Shown here: positions 43,948 through 52,927 of the stretch, one piece after another
How positions within the stretch are numbered: the first letter of the stretch is position 1
How the letters are laid out: the number at the start of each line of letters is the position of its first letter
DNA from: Pseudomonadota bacterium
Lineage (GTDB): Bacteria > Desulfobacterota > Desulfarculia > Desulfarculales > Desulfarculaceae
NCBI GenBank assembly: GCA_018902755.1
Contig: JAHIQI010000035.1
Span: forward strand, 11,218 to 75,217
DNA length: 64,000 nucleotides
Direction of reading: 5' to 3'
Notes under the pieces: model-generated
Seen by the model: the letters and a program-made list of their open reading frames with translations, nothing else
The model's database searches: none
Told to the model about the DNA's origin: nothing
Made by a program: the position numbers and the translations under genes

Positions 43948-44706
43948 ATGCTTTTACAAACCAAAGGCATATGTAAACATTTCGGCGGCCTGAAGGCGGT
44001 GGACCAGGTGGACTTCTCCATAGAACAGGGGAAGCTCAAGTCCATCATCGGGCCCAACGGCGCGGGTAAGACCACCTTCTTCAACCTGGTGTCAGGCCTG
44101 TACAAGCCCACCCACGGCCAGGTGACTTTCCAGGGCAAGGACGTTTCCCACGCCTCCATGAACGAGCGATCCCAGCTGGGGATCACCAAGACCTACCAGA
44201 TCACCAGCATCTTCCCGCGCCTGAGCGTGTTCGAGAACGTGCGCCTGGCGGCCCAGTCGCGGGTGAGCATGTTCAACTCCTGGCGCAAGGCCTACAGCTA
44301 CTCGGCCATCAACAATCGCACCATGGAGATACTGGAGCACGTGGGGCTGGCCGATCAGCAGGGCCGCACCGCCTCGGAGCTGAGCCATGGGGAAAAACGC
44401 TACCTGGAGATAGGCATCGCCCTGGCCACCGAGCCCACCATCCTGCTCCTGGACGAGCCCACCGCGGGCATGAGCCCGGCGGAGACCGTGGAAGCCACCC
44501 ATCTGATCCGCAAGCTGTCCAACGAGTTGAAGCTGACCATCATCCTCATTGAGCACGACATCAGCGTGGTCATGGGCATATCCGACGAGGTGATGGTGTT
44601 GCACGAGGGCAAGAAGCTGGCCGAGGACACGCCGGAAAAGATCAGCGCCAACGAGACGGTGCAAAACGTCTATTTGGGAAAAGGGGCCGAGCCGTGCTCA
44701 AGGTAG
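43948..44706 (+). CDS. ABC transporter ATP-binding protein, LivG type
   Basis: A 252-residue ATPase with Walker A GPNGAGKTTFF, a signature in the form SELSHGEKRYLEIG (canonical LSGGQ), Walker B ILLLDEPTAGM and switch histidine in ILIEHDI. The C-terminal extension ENVYLG-like (TVQNVYLGKGAE) is typical of LivG. Its end overlaps the start of the LivF-type gene by 13 bases. It powers the importer with its partner. Confidence 0.95.
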   Translation: MLLQTKGICKHFGGLKAVDQVDFSIEQGKLKSIIGPNGAGKTTFFNLVSGLYKPTHGQVTFQGKDVSHASMNERSQLGITKTYQITSIFPRLSVFENVRLAAQSRVSMFNSWRKAYSYSAINNRTMEILEHVGLADQQGRTASELSHGEKRYLEIGIALATEPTILLLDEPTAGMSPAETVEATHLIRKLSNELKLTIILIEHDISVVMGISDEVMVLHEGKKLAEDTPEKISANETVQNVYLGKGAEPCSR

Positions 44707-45410
44707 AAAATATCAACACCTACTATGGCAGCAGCCACATCCTGCACGGGGTGTCCCTGGAGGTTCATCCCGGGGAAGTGGTGGTGCTCTTTGGGCGCAA
44801 CGGGGTGGGCAAAACCACCACCCTCAAGTCCATCATGGGCATCCAGCCGCCCAAGAACGGCCGCATCATCTACAAGGGCGAGGACATCACCGGTAACGCG
44901 CCCTACCTCAATGTGCGCAAGGGACTGGCCATCATCCCCGAGGACCGGCGGATCATCCCCAACCTCACGGTTGAGGAGAACCTGCAGCTGGGCATCTTGC
45001 ACAAAAAGAAGCAGCTCAACGTTTCCGAGCAGTTCGACATGGTCTTCGACTACTTCCCCAAGCTCAAGCTGCGGGTGAAGCAATTGGGCGGCAGCCTGTC
45101 CGGCGGCGAACAGCAGATGCTCACCATCGCCCGGGGGCTCATCTCCAACCCCGAGCTGATGATGATCGACGAGCCTACCGAGGGCCTGGCTCCCCTGATC
45201 GTGGAGGAGATAGCCGAGATCCTGCGCCGCCTGCAACGCCACGGGGCCACCATCCTGTTGGTGGAGCAGAACTACGACCTGACCATTTCCCTTAGCGAAA
45301 ACCTCAGGGCCTACGTGCTGGAAAAGGGCCAGGTGAAGCTTAGCGGCACCCCGGCGGAGCTTAGGGCCTGCCAGGACGAGGTGGAGCAGTGCCTGGGCGT
45401 GAAGCTCTAG
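44694..45410 (+). CDS. ABC transporter ATP-binding protein, LivF type
   Basis: A 238-residue ATPase with Walker A GRNGVGKTTTLKS, signature SLSGGEQQMLTIARGL, Walker B LMMIDEPTEGLAP and switch region ILLVEQNYD. IPEDRRIIPNLTVEENL is typical of LivF. The GTG start lies inside the end of the LivG-type gene, so the two are translationally coupled. It is the last transporter gene; a gap of 132 bases follows before the metallo-hydrolase. Confidence 0.95.
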   Translation: MLKVENINTYYGSSHILHGVSLEVHPGEVVVLFGRNGVGKTTTLKSIMGIQPPKNGRIIYKGEDITGNAPYLNVRKGLAIIPEDRRIIPNLTVEENLQLGILHKKKQLNVSEQFDMVFDYFPKLKLRVKQLGGSLSGGEQQMLTIARGLISNPELMMIDEPTEGLAPLIVEEIAEILRRLQRHGATILLVEQNYDLTISLSENLRAYVLEKGQVKLSGTPAELRACQDEVEQCLGVKL

Positions 45411-45542
45411 GCCGCGACGGAAGAGACTTTGTTTAATCCTGCCCCAAGGCGCCGGCCGATCTAAGAGCCGGCCCGTTGAAGACGCGAGGACCCTCATCAT
45501 GGACCGCCTGCATGTTAAAGGGAATCAGGGGAGGATGAAAAA

Positions 45543-46382
45543 ATGAAGCTCACGCTTTTGACCGAGAACAACAGCCTGTTTTGCAAGTTCTACTTCGCGG
45601 AGCATGGCTTCAGCGCATTCATCGAGGACGAGGGCAAGACCATCCTCTACGACACCGGCTATTCCAACGCCTTCATCCTCAACGCCGAAAAAATGGGCTT
45701 GGACCTGACGGCCATCGACATGCTGATCCTGTCCCACGGGCACTACGATCACACCGGCGGCCTCAAGCATCTCATCGACTATTACAAGGCCAAGAAGGTC
45801 ACCCGCAAGCCGATACTCAAGTTCAGCAGCGAGGTGCTGCTCCTGCCCAAGTACAACTTCGAAATCGAGGAGGACCAGGGCACCGACGTGGGCATGGATA
45901 CCCTGGAGCGCTTCTTCGATATTCAGATGAGCGAAGAGGTGGAAAAGCTCACCTCCCGGCTCTACTACCTGGGCAAGGTGCCCCGGGCCAACGACTTCGA
46001 GTGCCGCATTCCCCAAGTGGCCAAGAAGAAGGTGGACGGCGAGTGGGTGGAAGACCTGGTGGACGAGGACACCCAACTGGCCTATTTGCACGGCAACAAC
46101 GAGGTGAGCGTGATCACCGGCTGCTCCCACAACGGCATCTGCAACATCATGGCCTACGCCAAGCAGGTGACCGGGGCGGACCGCATCAACACCGCCATCG
46201 GCGGGCTGCACTTGCAGGCGCCTCCCGATTGGCTGATGCAGGCCACCAAGGATTTCGTGCAGCAAGAGGGAATCAGGACTTTCTACGCCTGCCACTGCTG
46301 CGACTTCAAGTCGCGCATCGCCCTTTCCGGCGCGTCCAACGTGGAAGAGGCGGGGGTGGGCCTGGAGTTGGTTTGGGAATAG
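45543..46382 (+). CDS. Metallo-beta-lactamase-fold hydrolase (COG1237-like)
   Basis: A 279-residue MBL-fold protein. The metal-binding motif SHGHYDHTGG lies near residue 62, followed by VITGCSHNGICNIMAYAK and a C-terminal HCCDFKSRIA. These are features of the COG1237 group, some members of which are annotated as dihydropterin ribofuranosyl aminobenzene phosphate synthases, others as unknown hydrolases. The ATG follows GGGAGGATGAAAA. Position among catabolic genes suggests hydrolysis of a lactone, ester or thioester intermediate, but the substrate cannot be told. Confidence 0.82.
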   Translation: MKLTLLTENNSLFCKFYFAEHGFSAFIEDEGKTILYDTGYSNAFILNAEKMGLDLTAIDMLILSHGHYDHTGGLKHLIDYYKAKKVTRKPILKFSSEVLLLPKYNFEIEEDQGTDVGMDTLERFFDIQMSEEVEKLTSRLYYLGKVPRANDFECRIPQVAKKKVDGEWVEDLVDEDTQLAYLHGNNEVSVITGCSHNGICNIMAYAKQVTGADRINTAIGGLHLQAPPDWLMQATKDFVQQEGIRTFYACHCCDFKSRIALSGASNVEEAGVGLELVWE

Positions 46383-46459
46383 GCCCGGCGCCCGGCGCCG
46401 GTGGCCCGGACAGCCCGTGGGCGAGCGATTGGCCACAGGATCAGCAATAAGGAGTAAAC

Positions 46460-48367
46460 GTGGCGGCCATAGACAAATATGAACCAGGGACCTCCCACTT
46501 TCTGTTGGGCAACGAGGCCATCGCCCGCGGCGCCCTGGAGCGGGGAGTGAACTTCGTCACCGGCTATCCCGGCACCCCCTCTTCGGAGATAGTGCCCGCC
46601 CTGGCCCAGTGCACCCAAAAGGGAAAGCTGCACGCGGAGTGGTCCACCAACGAGCTGGCCGCCGTGGAAGGTGCCGCCGCCGCGGCCACCGCCGGGTTGC
46701 TGAGCCTGTCGGCCATGAAGAACGCGGGCCTGAGCCTGGCCTTGGACTTCATCACCCACCTGAGCTACACCGGCCTGGGCCCCAAGGGCGGGGCCTGTCT
46801 GATGGTGGTGTGCGACGACCCCCACGGCCACTCCAGCGGCGACGAGACCGACTCGCGCTGGCTGGCCCGCTTCGCCACCGCGCCCATGGTGGAGCCCATG
46901 ACCGGGCAGCAGGCGGTGGAACTGGTCAAGTACGCCTTTGACCTCTCCCAGAAGCACAGCGCTTTTGTCTTTTACCGGGGCTACACCCGCCTGTCCCACG
47001 CCAGCAACCCCATCACCATGGGCGAACTGCCCACGGGCGCGCCCAAGGCCTCCTCGGACAGCTCGGTGAGCCTGAACCCCTATCTGTCCATCGACAAGCA
47101 CCAGGACCTCTTGGCCAAGATGGAGGCCATCCGGGCCGAGTTCGAGCAGTGCCCCTTCAACTCCTACCAGGGGCCTGAAAAGCCCGAGCTGGTGGTGGTG
47201 GCCAGCGGCGCGGGCCACCTGGCCGCGGCCGAGGCCCTGGAGACCCTGGGCCTGGAGGAGCGGGTGGGGCTTCTGAGCTTGGCCACCATCTGGCCCCTGC
47301 CCACCGCCTGGGTTGTCGAGCACCTAAAGAACGCTCCTCAGGTGCTGGTGCTGGAGGAGGTGGACCTCTTCATGGAGGCCGCCGTGAAGGAGGCCCTGGT
47401 GGACAACGGCCTGGGCTCGGTGGCGGTGTACGGCAAGGGCAGCGGCCACATTCCCATGAGCGGGGAGATGACTCCGGACCGCGCCCTCAGCGCCTTGGCC
47501 CGCATCTTCGATATGAAGGCCCCGGCCCGGGACGAGGCCTACGAGCGCCTGGTCCAACAGGAAGTGGCTCCCCTGGTAATCAGCCGGGGGCTTTCCTGGT
47601 GCGCCGGCTGCCCCCACCGGGCCAGCTTCTGGGCCCTGGACAAGGCCATCAAGGCCGACGCCCGCGACGCCTACGTCACCGGCGAGATCGGCTGCTCCAC
47701 TCTGGACGTGTTCCCCGAGGGCAAGGCCCAAATCAAGCTGCTGCACTCCATGGGTTCGGGCACCGGCACCGCGGCCGGCCTGGGCCAGCTTAAGCCTTTC
47801 GGCTATACCCAGCCGGTGGTGGCGGTGTGCGGCGACTCCTCCTTCTTCCACAGCAGCGTGCCGCGCCTGATAAACGCGGTGTACAACCAGGCCGACATGC
47901 TCCAGATCATCCTGGACAACTCGGCCACGGCCATGACCGGCTTCCAGCCTCACCCGGGCACCGGCAACACCGCCGAGAACACCCCGGCCCCGCGTCTGGA
48001 CGTGGCCAAGGTGTGCGAGTCCATCGGTTGCCAGGTGACCATCGCCGATCCCTTCGAGGTGCGCGCCACCACCAAGGTGATGCGCGAGCTCATGGGCAAG
48101 CCCGGGGTGCAGGTGCTCATCCTGCGCCGCGCCTGCGAGCTGGTGCGTATGAAGGCCGCCAAGTCCCACCCCTACCGCATCACCATTGACCAGGAAAAAT
48201 GCAAGGGCGCCGAATGCGCCGTGTGCAGCAGGGACTTCCGCTGCCCGGCCCTGTACCTGGACCCGGCCACCGGCAAGACCGCCTTCAAGGAGCAGATTTG
48301 CTCGGGCTGTGGGATCTGCGTGGAAATCTGCCCCTTCAAGGCCATCAGCAAGCAGGAGAACGACTAA
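46460..48367 (+). CDS. iorA: Indolepyruvate:ferredoxin oxidoreductase, alpha subunit
   Basis: A 635-residue thiamine-diphosphate enzyme subunit that oxidatively decarboxylates aryl or other 2-oxoacids to acyl-CoA, reducing ferredoxin. The N-terminal half begins LLGNEAIARGALERGVNFVTGYPGTPSSE; the TPP site reads VCGDSSFFHSSVPRLINAVYNQADMLQIILDNSATAMTG; WCAGCPHRASF is also typical. The C-terminus carries a two-cluster ferredoxin domain (CKGAECAVCSRDFRCP and CSGCGICVEICPFKA). GTG at 46460 follows AAGGAGTAAAC. Its stop overlaps the start of iorB (TAATG). Confidence 0.95.
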   Translation: MAAIDKYEPGTSHFLLGNEAIARGALERGVNFVTGYPGTPSSEIVPALAQCTQKGKLHAEWSTNELAAVEGAAAAATAGLLSLSAMKNAGLSLALDFITHLSYTGLGPKGGACLMVVCDDPHGHSSGDETDSRWLARFATAPMVEPMTGQQAVELVKYAFDLSQKHSAFVFYRGYTRLSHASNPITMGELPTGAPKASSDSSVSLNPYLSIDKHQDLLAKMEAIRAEFEQCPFNSYQGPEKPELVVVASGAGHLAAAEALETLGLEERVGLLSLATIWPLPTAWVVEHLKNAPQVLVLEEVDLFMEAAVKEALVDNGLGSVAVYGKGSGHIPMSGEMTPDRALSALARIFDMKAPARDEAYERLVQQEVAPLVISRGLSWCAGCPHRASFWALDKAIKADARDAYVTGEIGCSTLDVFPEGKAQIKLLHSMGSGTGTAAGLGQLKPFGYTQPVVAVCGDSSFFHSSVPRLINAVYNQADMLQIILDNSATAMTGFQPHPGTGNTAENTPAPRLDVAKVCESIGCQVTIADPFEVRATTKVMRELMGKPGVQVLILRRACELVRMKAAKSHPYRITIDQEKCKGAECAVCSRDFRCPALYLDPATGKTAFKEQICSGCGICVEICPFKAISKQEND

Positions 48368-48981
48368 TGCCGCTGTCACCCGATCCCTACAACCTGATCA
48401 TCTCCGGCATCGGCGGCCAGGGAAACATCCTGCTTTCCCGGCTGGTGGGGCGCCTCATGTTCCGGGCGGGCTATCAAGTCAGCATCGGCGAGACCTTCGG
48501 CGCGGCCCAGCGGGGCGGCGGGGTCTTCTCCGGGGTGCGCATCTCCAGCAAGCGCCTCTACGGGCCCGTCGTGCCCCAGGGCGCGGGCAGCATGATCATC
48601 AGCCTGGAGCCCCTGGAGGCTCTGCGCATGATCAGCGGCTACGGCAACCCCGGCGTGAAGGCCCTGGTAAACAGCGAGGGCATCCACCCCGTGGCGGTGC
48701 TGAGCCAAAAGGCCAGCTACCCCAGCGACGAGGCCATGAGCGCGGCCATCCACAAGGCCACCGATAAGGCCTGGCTTTTCAACGCCACCAAGATCGCCCT
48801 GGAGCTGGACGCGCCCATTGCGGTGAACATCGTCATGCTCGGCGGCCTGGTGGCCACCGGCGCCCTGCCCCTGGACGCCGACGAGGTGGCCGACGAGGTA
48901 AAGGCCTCGGTGCCGCCCCACTTGGCGGAGCTGAACCTGACCGCTTATCGTAGGGGTATGCAAGCCGTAGCCGGGGCCTGA
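48367..48981 (+). CDS. iorB: Indolepyruvate:ferredoxin oxidoreductase, beta subunit
   Basis: A 204-residue subunit of the gamma-type domain of 2-oxoacid:ferredoxin oxidoreductases, beginning NLIISGIGGQGNILLSRLVGRLMFRAGYQVSIGETFGAAQRGGGV. It pairs with IorA to bind coenzyme A and complete the enzyme. The ATG overlaps the iorA stop codon by one base. Here it is 23 bases before the iron-sulfur protein of the aldehyde oxidoreductase, so both ferredoxin-reducing enzymes appear to be co-transcribed. Confidence 0.95.
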   Translation: MPLSPDPYNLIISGIGGQGNILLSRLVGRLMFRAGYQVSIGETFGAAQRGGGVFSGVRISSKRLYGPVVPQGAGSMIISLEPLEALRMISGYGNPGVKALVNSEGIHPVAVLSQKASYPSDEAMSAAIHKATDKAWLFNATKIALELDAPIAVNIVMLGGLVATGALPLDADEVADEVKASVPPHLAELNLTAYRRGMQAVAGA

Positions 48982-49004
48982 GGGGGGGGAGAAAGAGGAA
49001 TCCC

Positions 49005-49388
49005 TTGAGCGCACTCATCAAAATAGCGGTGGTTTCCGCCGACCTGTGCAGCGGTTGCCGCAGCTGCGAGACCTGGTGCTCCTTTGTCTTGGCAAAGGGC
49101 AGGGGGTTTCGCCCGGAGGAATCGCGCATCCACATTGAAACCGATCCCCAGGGCGTGCTCAACATCCCTCACATAAATTGCCTGGAGGAATGCCAGCTCA
49201 AGCACGAGGGCGATCCCATCTGTGTGGAGATGTGCCCCACCGGCTGCCTGATCTACACCGACGACGAGGACCTGGAGAGCAAGCGCGCCCTTTGGGAGCA
49301 GGCCCGCCAGGACCAACCCCTGTTCCGCCTCATCGTGCCCTGGAAATACCCCTATCCCTGGCGGCCGCTGAAGAGGGACGAGCTATGA
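49005..49388 (+). CDS. Ferredoxin-like subunit of the aldehyde oxidoreductase
   Basis: A 127-residue iron-sulfur protein with CSGCRSCETWC near the N-terminus and a second group, CLEECQ...CVEMCPTGC, near residues 65-85, so one or two [4Fe-4S] clusters. Similar 4Fe-4S proteins are commonly encoded immediately before tungsten aldehyde ferredoxin oxidoreductases and pass their electrons on. TTG at 49005 follows AGAGGAAT and is taken as the start. Its last codons overlap the ATG of the oxidoreductase gene. Confidence 0.85.
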   Translation: MSALIKIAVVSADLCSGCRSCETWCSFVLAKGRGFRPEESRIHIETDPQGVLNIPHINCLEECQLKHEGDPICVEMCPTGCLIYTDDEDLESKRALWEQARQDQPLFRLIVPWKYPYPWRPLKRDEL

Positions 49389-51310
49389 GCTGGCACGGTT
49401 GGGCCGGACGCGTCCTGCGGGTGGACTTGGCCACCGGCCGCATAAGCACCGAAGAGCTGTCCATGCAAAAGGCGCGGGACTTCATCGGGTGCCGGGGCCT
49501 GAACGTGGCCTACCTTTACGACGAGGTGGGTCCGGAGGTGGGGCCATTCGACCAGGGCAACAAGCTCATCTTCGGGGCGGGCCCCCTGGAGGGCACCCCC
49601 ATCGGCATGGGCCGGGTTTCCGTGCTCACCAAACATCCCAACCGCTTTTTGGGCGAGGGCGGGGCGGGCGGCCACTGGTCCGCGGAGCTGAAGTTCGCGG
49701 GCTACGACCTCGTCATCGTGGAGAACAAGGCCGAGCGTCCGGTGTGGCTGCTCATCGTGGACGACAAGGTGGAGCTGCGCGACGCGTCCCACCTCTGGGG
49801 CCGGGACACCAAGGAAAAGCACGCCATCGTCCGCGAGGAGACCGGCATAGCGGGCATTCACGTGGCCTCTGTGGGCATGGCCGGGGAAAACCTGGCGGCC
49901 AACGCCAAGGTGCAGTTCACCCTGGACCACTCCGGCGGCAAGGGCTGCGGCACCATCATGGGCGACAAGAAGCTGGCCGCCGTGGCGGTGAAGGGCTCGG
50001 GCATGGTCAGCGTGGCCCACGGCGACCGCTTCCTGGCGGCCTACCGCAACTTCCACAAGACCTTTGACCTCAACACCACCCGCGACGCCTTCGTGCCCTC
50101 CTGGTCCTTCAACAGCGCCAATATGCTCCTGGAGCTGTTCAACGAGAACGGCTGGGTGCACGCCCACAACGCCCAGATGGGCCTGTTCGAGCCCATGCTC
50201 AACGACGTCGAGTACATGGACAAATACGTGGTGCGCCCGGAGTCCAGCTTCTGCTGCCCTCTGCCCGCCTGCGGCCGGCGCTACGAGATAAAAGAGGGGC
50301 TGTTCGCGGGCACCACCGGGGACGAGCGCGAGGTGGGCTTTGCCCAGGCCGCGCCCATCGTGGGCATCCACTCCTACCCCCACGTCATCAAGTTCCGCGA
50401 CATGTGCAACCGGGCCGGGCTGGACGAGGACCAGGCCATGTACTCCATCGCCTGGGCCATGGAGTGCTATGAGCGCGGGGTGATCAACCGCAGCGACACC
50501 GACGGCATGGAACTGCGCTTCGGCGACGCCGACGCCTTCCTGACCATGACCGACAAGATCATCCGCCGCGAGGGCTTCGGCGACATCCTGGCCTTGGGGG
50601 TGGCCGAGGCGGCCAAGCGCATCGGCAAGGGCTCGGAGCGCTTCGCCCTGAGCATCAAGGGCAAGGAACTGGAGCGCATGCCCCAGCGCAACGGCTATCA
50701 GATGGCCCTGGGCCTGGCGGTGAGCGAAGGCGGGCCGGACCACACCCGCTGGTATCCCCCCTATCCGCCCAACCCCAAGACCATTCCCGCGGACATGGAT
50801 CTGCCCTTCGATCCCTTCAAGGCCTTCAAGACCCGCTCGCCCGACGACAAGGGCCGCCTGGTGCGCTGGCTCTACGACAGCCGGGCCATCGTGGAGAGCC
50901 TGCCCAGCTGCGTGTACATGATCCGCGCCATGCTGGGCATCGACTTCCGCCCCTGGCTGGAGCTGTTCAACTCCTGCACCGGCGAGAACGGCGACCTGGA
51001 CGACTTTATCCAGAAGGGCACGCGCATCGTCAACCTGGAGCGCGCCTACATCGTGCGCGAAGGCTTCCGACGCGCCGACGACACCATCCCCCGGCGCATG
51101 CTGGAGGAGCCGGTGAAGGAGCACAACATCCCGCCCATCGGCGACAACCTGGAAATCATGAAAGACGACTACTACCAGGTGCGCGGCTGGGACAAGGAAA
51201 CCGCCATTCCCAAGGAAGAGACCCTGCTGGGCCTGGGCCTGGGCAACGTGGTGGAGGACTTCAAGCGCCGGGGTATCTGGGAGAGCACGGAGGAGGGCGG
51301 CCATGAATAG
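49385..51310 (+). CDS. Tungsten-type aldehyde:ferredoxin oxidoreductase family protein
   Basis: A 641-residue enzyme of the AOR family, which oxidises aldehydes to acids at a tungsto-bispterin centre. The N-terminal domain shows GRVLRVDLATGRI, FGAGPLEGTPIGMGRVSVLTKHPN and GEGGAGGHWSAELKFAGYD. The cluster-ligand segment is unusual: SSFCCPLPACGRRYE instead of CxxCPxxCG. The later cysteine region SLPSCVYMIRAM is present, as is GTRIVNLERAYIVREGFRRADD. It is flanked by its ferredoxin-like partner and a MoaD-like protein. Members of this group act on aldehydes, benzoyl-CoA-type substrates or are untested. Confidence 0.9.
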   Translation: MSWHGWAGRVLRVDLATGRISTEELSMQKARDFIGCRGLNVAYLYDEVGPEVGPFDQGNKLIFGAGPLEGTPIGMGRVSVLTKHPNRFLGEGGAGGHWSAELKFAGYDLVIVENKAERPVWLLIVDDKVELRDASHLWGRDTKEKHAIVREETGIAGIHVASVGMAGENLAANAKVQFTLDHSGGKGCGTIMGDKKLAAVAVKGSGMVSVAHGDRFLAAYRNFHKTFDLNTTRDAFVPSWSFNSANMLLELFNENGWVHAHNAQMGLFEPMLNDVEYMDKYVVRPESSFCCPLPACGRRYEIKEGLFAGTTGDEREVGFAQAAPIVGIHSYPHVIKFRDMCNRAGLDEDQAMYSIAWAMECYERGVINRSDTDGMELRFGDADAFLTMTDKIIRREGFGDILALGVAEAAKRIGKGSERFALSIKGKELERMPQRNGYQMALGLAVSEGGPDHTRWYPPYPPNPKTIPADMDLPFDPFKAFKTRSPDDKGRLVRWLYDSRAIVESLPSCVYMIRAMLGIDFRPWLELFNSCTGENGDLDDFIQKGTRIVNLERAYIVREGFRRADDTIPRRMLEEPVKEHNIPPIGDNLEIMKDDYYQVRGWDKETAIPKEETLLGLGLGNVVEDFKRRGIWESTEEGGHE

Positions 51311-51596
51311 CCCCCAACCGGCGCCCATCCACGTTTTCGTGAAGTACGTGGGCCGCATCGCGGTGATGACCGGGCGGGTGCGCGAGTCCATCGCCCTGGA
51401 CGAGCCCGCCAATGCGGACCACTTGTTGGATGTCATGGAGCAGCGCTACCCCGGATTCAGGCCGGTGTTCGACCCGCCGGGGGGAGTGTTCAACCTAACC
51501 ACCGCCATTATTTGCCGGCGCGGGGGTCAGCCCAGCTTCAGCATCGTGGACCCCCAGGAGCCACTGAAAGACGGAGACGTCCTGACCTTCTGGTAG
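51303..51596 (+). CDS. MoaD/ThiS-family small protein lacking the GG tail
   Basis: A 97-residue beta-grasp protein (IHVFVKYVGRIAVMTGRVRESIALDEPANADHLLDVMEQRYPGF, then KDGDVLTFW). MoaD-type proteins donate sulfur for pterin cofactor synthesis and are often encoded beside AOR genes. This one ends in DVLTFW without the terminal Gly-Gly that is thiocarboxylated, so it may be structural or may need another partner. It overlaps the AOR gene by eight bases. Confidence 0.8.
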   Translation: MNSPQPAPIHVFVKYVGRIAVMTGRVRESIALDEPANADHLLDVMEQRYPGFRPVFDPPGGVFNLTTAIICRRGGQPSFSIVDPQEPLKDGDVLTFW

Positions 51597-51706
51597 GCCG
51601 GGGCTTAACTCAAGTTGCGCCGCCCCAGGGGGGCGGGCCGGGCCCGCGAGGCGCGGCGAAAAAGTTAAAACGGCAAGGCCGGTTGCCTTGCAAAAGGAGG
51701 CCAAAC

Positions 51707-52786
51707 ATGGGCGACAACGTTGTCAAGTATGATGAAAGAGGAGTCATGGACGGCGGGACCATTGGTCTGCCCCGCGAGATGAGCCGCGACATCTGGCTCA
51801 AGGAAGTCTTCCCCGAGTGGGGCTCCTACCTCAACTACGAGATCGACAAGTTCCAGGTAAAGCCGGGCACCGGCGCCCTGTGGTATTTCGGGGCCATGTC
51901 CTGCGCCATCAAGAGCCAGGAAGGCGCGGTGTTCCTGGTGGACAACTACGCCGGTCCCAGCCTTTTCACCGACTACTCCTATTGCGGCGTGTGCCGCACC
52001 AGCGGCGCGGAAAAGCTGTGGTGGATGCGCACCCACCCCATGGTCATCGATCCCTGGAAGTTCAAGCGCATCGACGCGGTGTGCATCACTCACCATCACC
52101 AGGACCACATGGACTTCTACACCATCAGCGCCGCCTTGCAGACCTCCAACTGCAAGTTCATCGCCCCGCCCGAGGCGGCCCGGCGCATGAAGGCCAACAT
52201 GGGTGTGCCCGATGACAGGCTGATCGTGGCCGAGGTGGGCAAGAGCGTGCAGATCGCGGACATGAAGATCGACTTCGCGCCCAACTACGACATCATCGCC
52301 ACCAAGACCGGCTTCGACACCCCGGTGCCCTACGAGGAAGTGGCCGTGGCCTACATCTTCAACACCCAGGGCGGCAACATCGCCTTCCTGGGCGACTCTC
52401 TGTACCACAACGGCTACCGCATGGTGGGCGAGAAGTACAAGATCGACGTGGTCTCCATGGCCATGGGCAACAACGCCCCCGGCTACACCGACAAGATGTC
52501 TCCCTGGGACCTGTGGCGGGTGGCCGAGGCGCTCAACGCCGAGGTGATCCTGCCCATGCACCACGACAACTGGGCCAACTGCTACGAGGACCCGGGATAC
52601 CTGGTGGACATAGTGGAGCGCAAGAACAAGGAGCCCCGCCACCACAAGATGCGGGTGGTGTCCATGCTGCCCGGCGGCCGTTACGTCCATCCCAACGACC
52701 AGGACATGGGCCTGTACTGCTACCCGGACAACCGTGAGCTGATGAACTGGCGCAAGAGCAAGGAATACGGCCCCGACGCCGACTAG
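51707..52786 (+). CDS. UlaG-like MBL-fold lactonase
   Basis: A 359-residue protein resembling L-ascorbate-6-phosphate lactonase UlaG: the segment FGAMSCAIKSQEGAVFLVDNY, the metal site ITHHHQDHMDFYTI, IAFLGDSLYHNGY, and the long C-terminal part with MGNNAPGYTDKMSPWDLWRVAEALNAEVILPMHHDNW. UlaG opens a sugar-acid lactone. In this cluster with dehydratase and aldolase, a lactonase acting on an onic-acid lactone would fit, but phosphotransferase genes for ascorbate are absent. The ATG follows AAAAGGAGG. Confidence 0.82.
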   Translation: MGDNVVKYDERGVMDGGTIGLPREMSRDIWLKEVFPEWGSYLNYEIDKFQVKPGTGALWYFGAMSCAIKSQEGAVFLVDNYAGPSLFTDYSYCGVCRTSGAEKLWWMRTHPMVIDPWKFKRIDAVCITHHHQDHMDFYTISAALQTSNCKFIAPPEAARRMKANMGVPDDRLIVAEVGKSVQIADMKIDFAPNYDIIATKTGFDTPVPYEEVAVAYIFNTQGGNIAFLGDSLYHNGYRMVGEKYKIDVVSMAMGNNAPGYTDKMSPWDLWRVAEALNAEVILPMHHDNWANCYEDPGYLVDIVERKNKEPRHHKMRVVSMLPGGRYVHPNDQDMGLYCYPDNRELMNWRKSKEYGPDAD

Positions 52787-52810
52787 ACCTCTACGCCTCA
52801 AGCAACAATA

Positions 52811-52852
52811 GGCCCCTCCGGGCGCGCCACCCGGCGCGCCTGGAATGGGGCC
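52811..52852 (+). other. Large intercistronic hairpin before the 2-oxoacid oxidoreductase genes
   Basis: An inner 8-bp GC stem (52821-52828 with 52833-52840, loop ACCC) stacks on an outer 9-bp stem (52811-52819 with 52842-52852, two bases bulged). There is no T-tract. It may attenuate or process the long transcript between the lactonase and the gamma-subunit gene. Confidence 0.6.
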
Positions 52853-52927
52853 AGGCATCTCCGGAGCAAGCGGAGCTGCTCCAACATCCCTGCGCGCCCA
52901 CGGGTCGCAATGGGGGAGGATTCTTCA

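Noticed and set aside
45451..45472. GCCGGC inverted repeat between the livF-type and MBL genes
   Set aside because: Only six base pairs in GC-rich DNA; expected often by chance.
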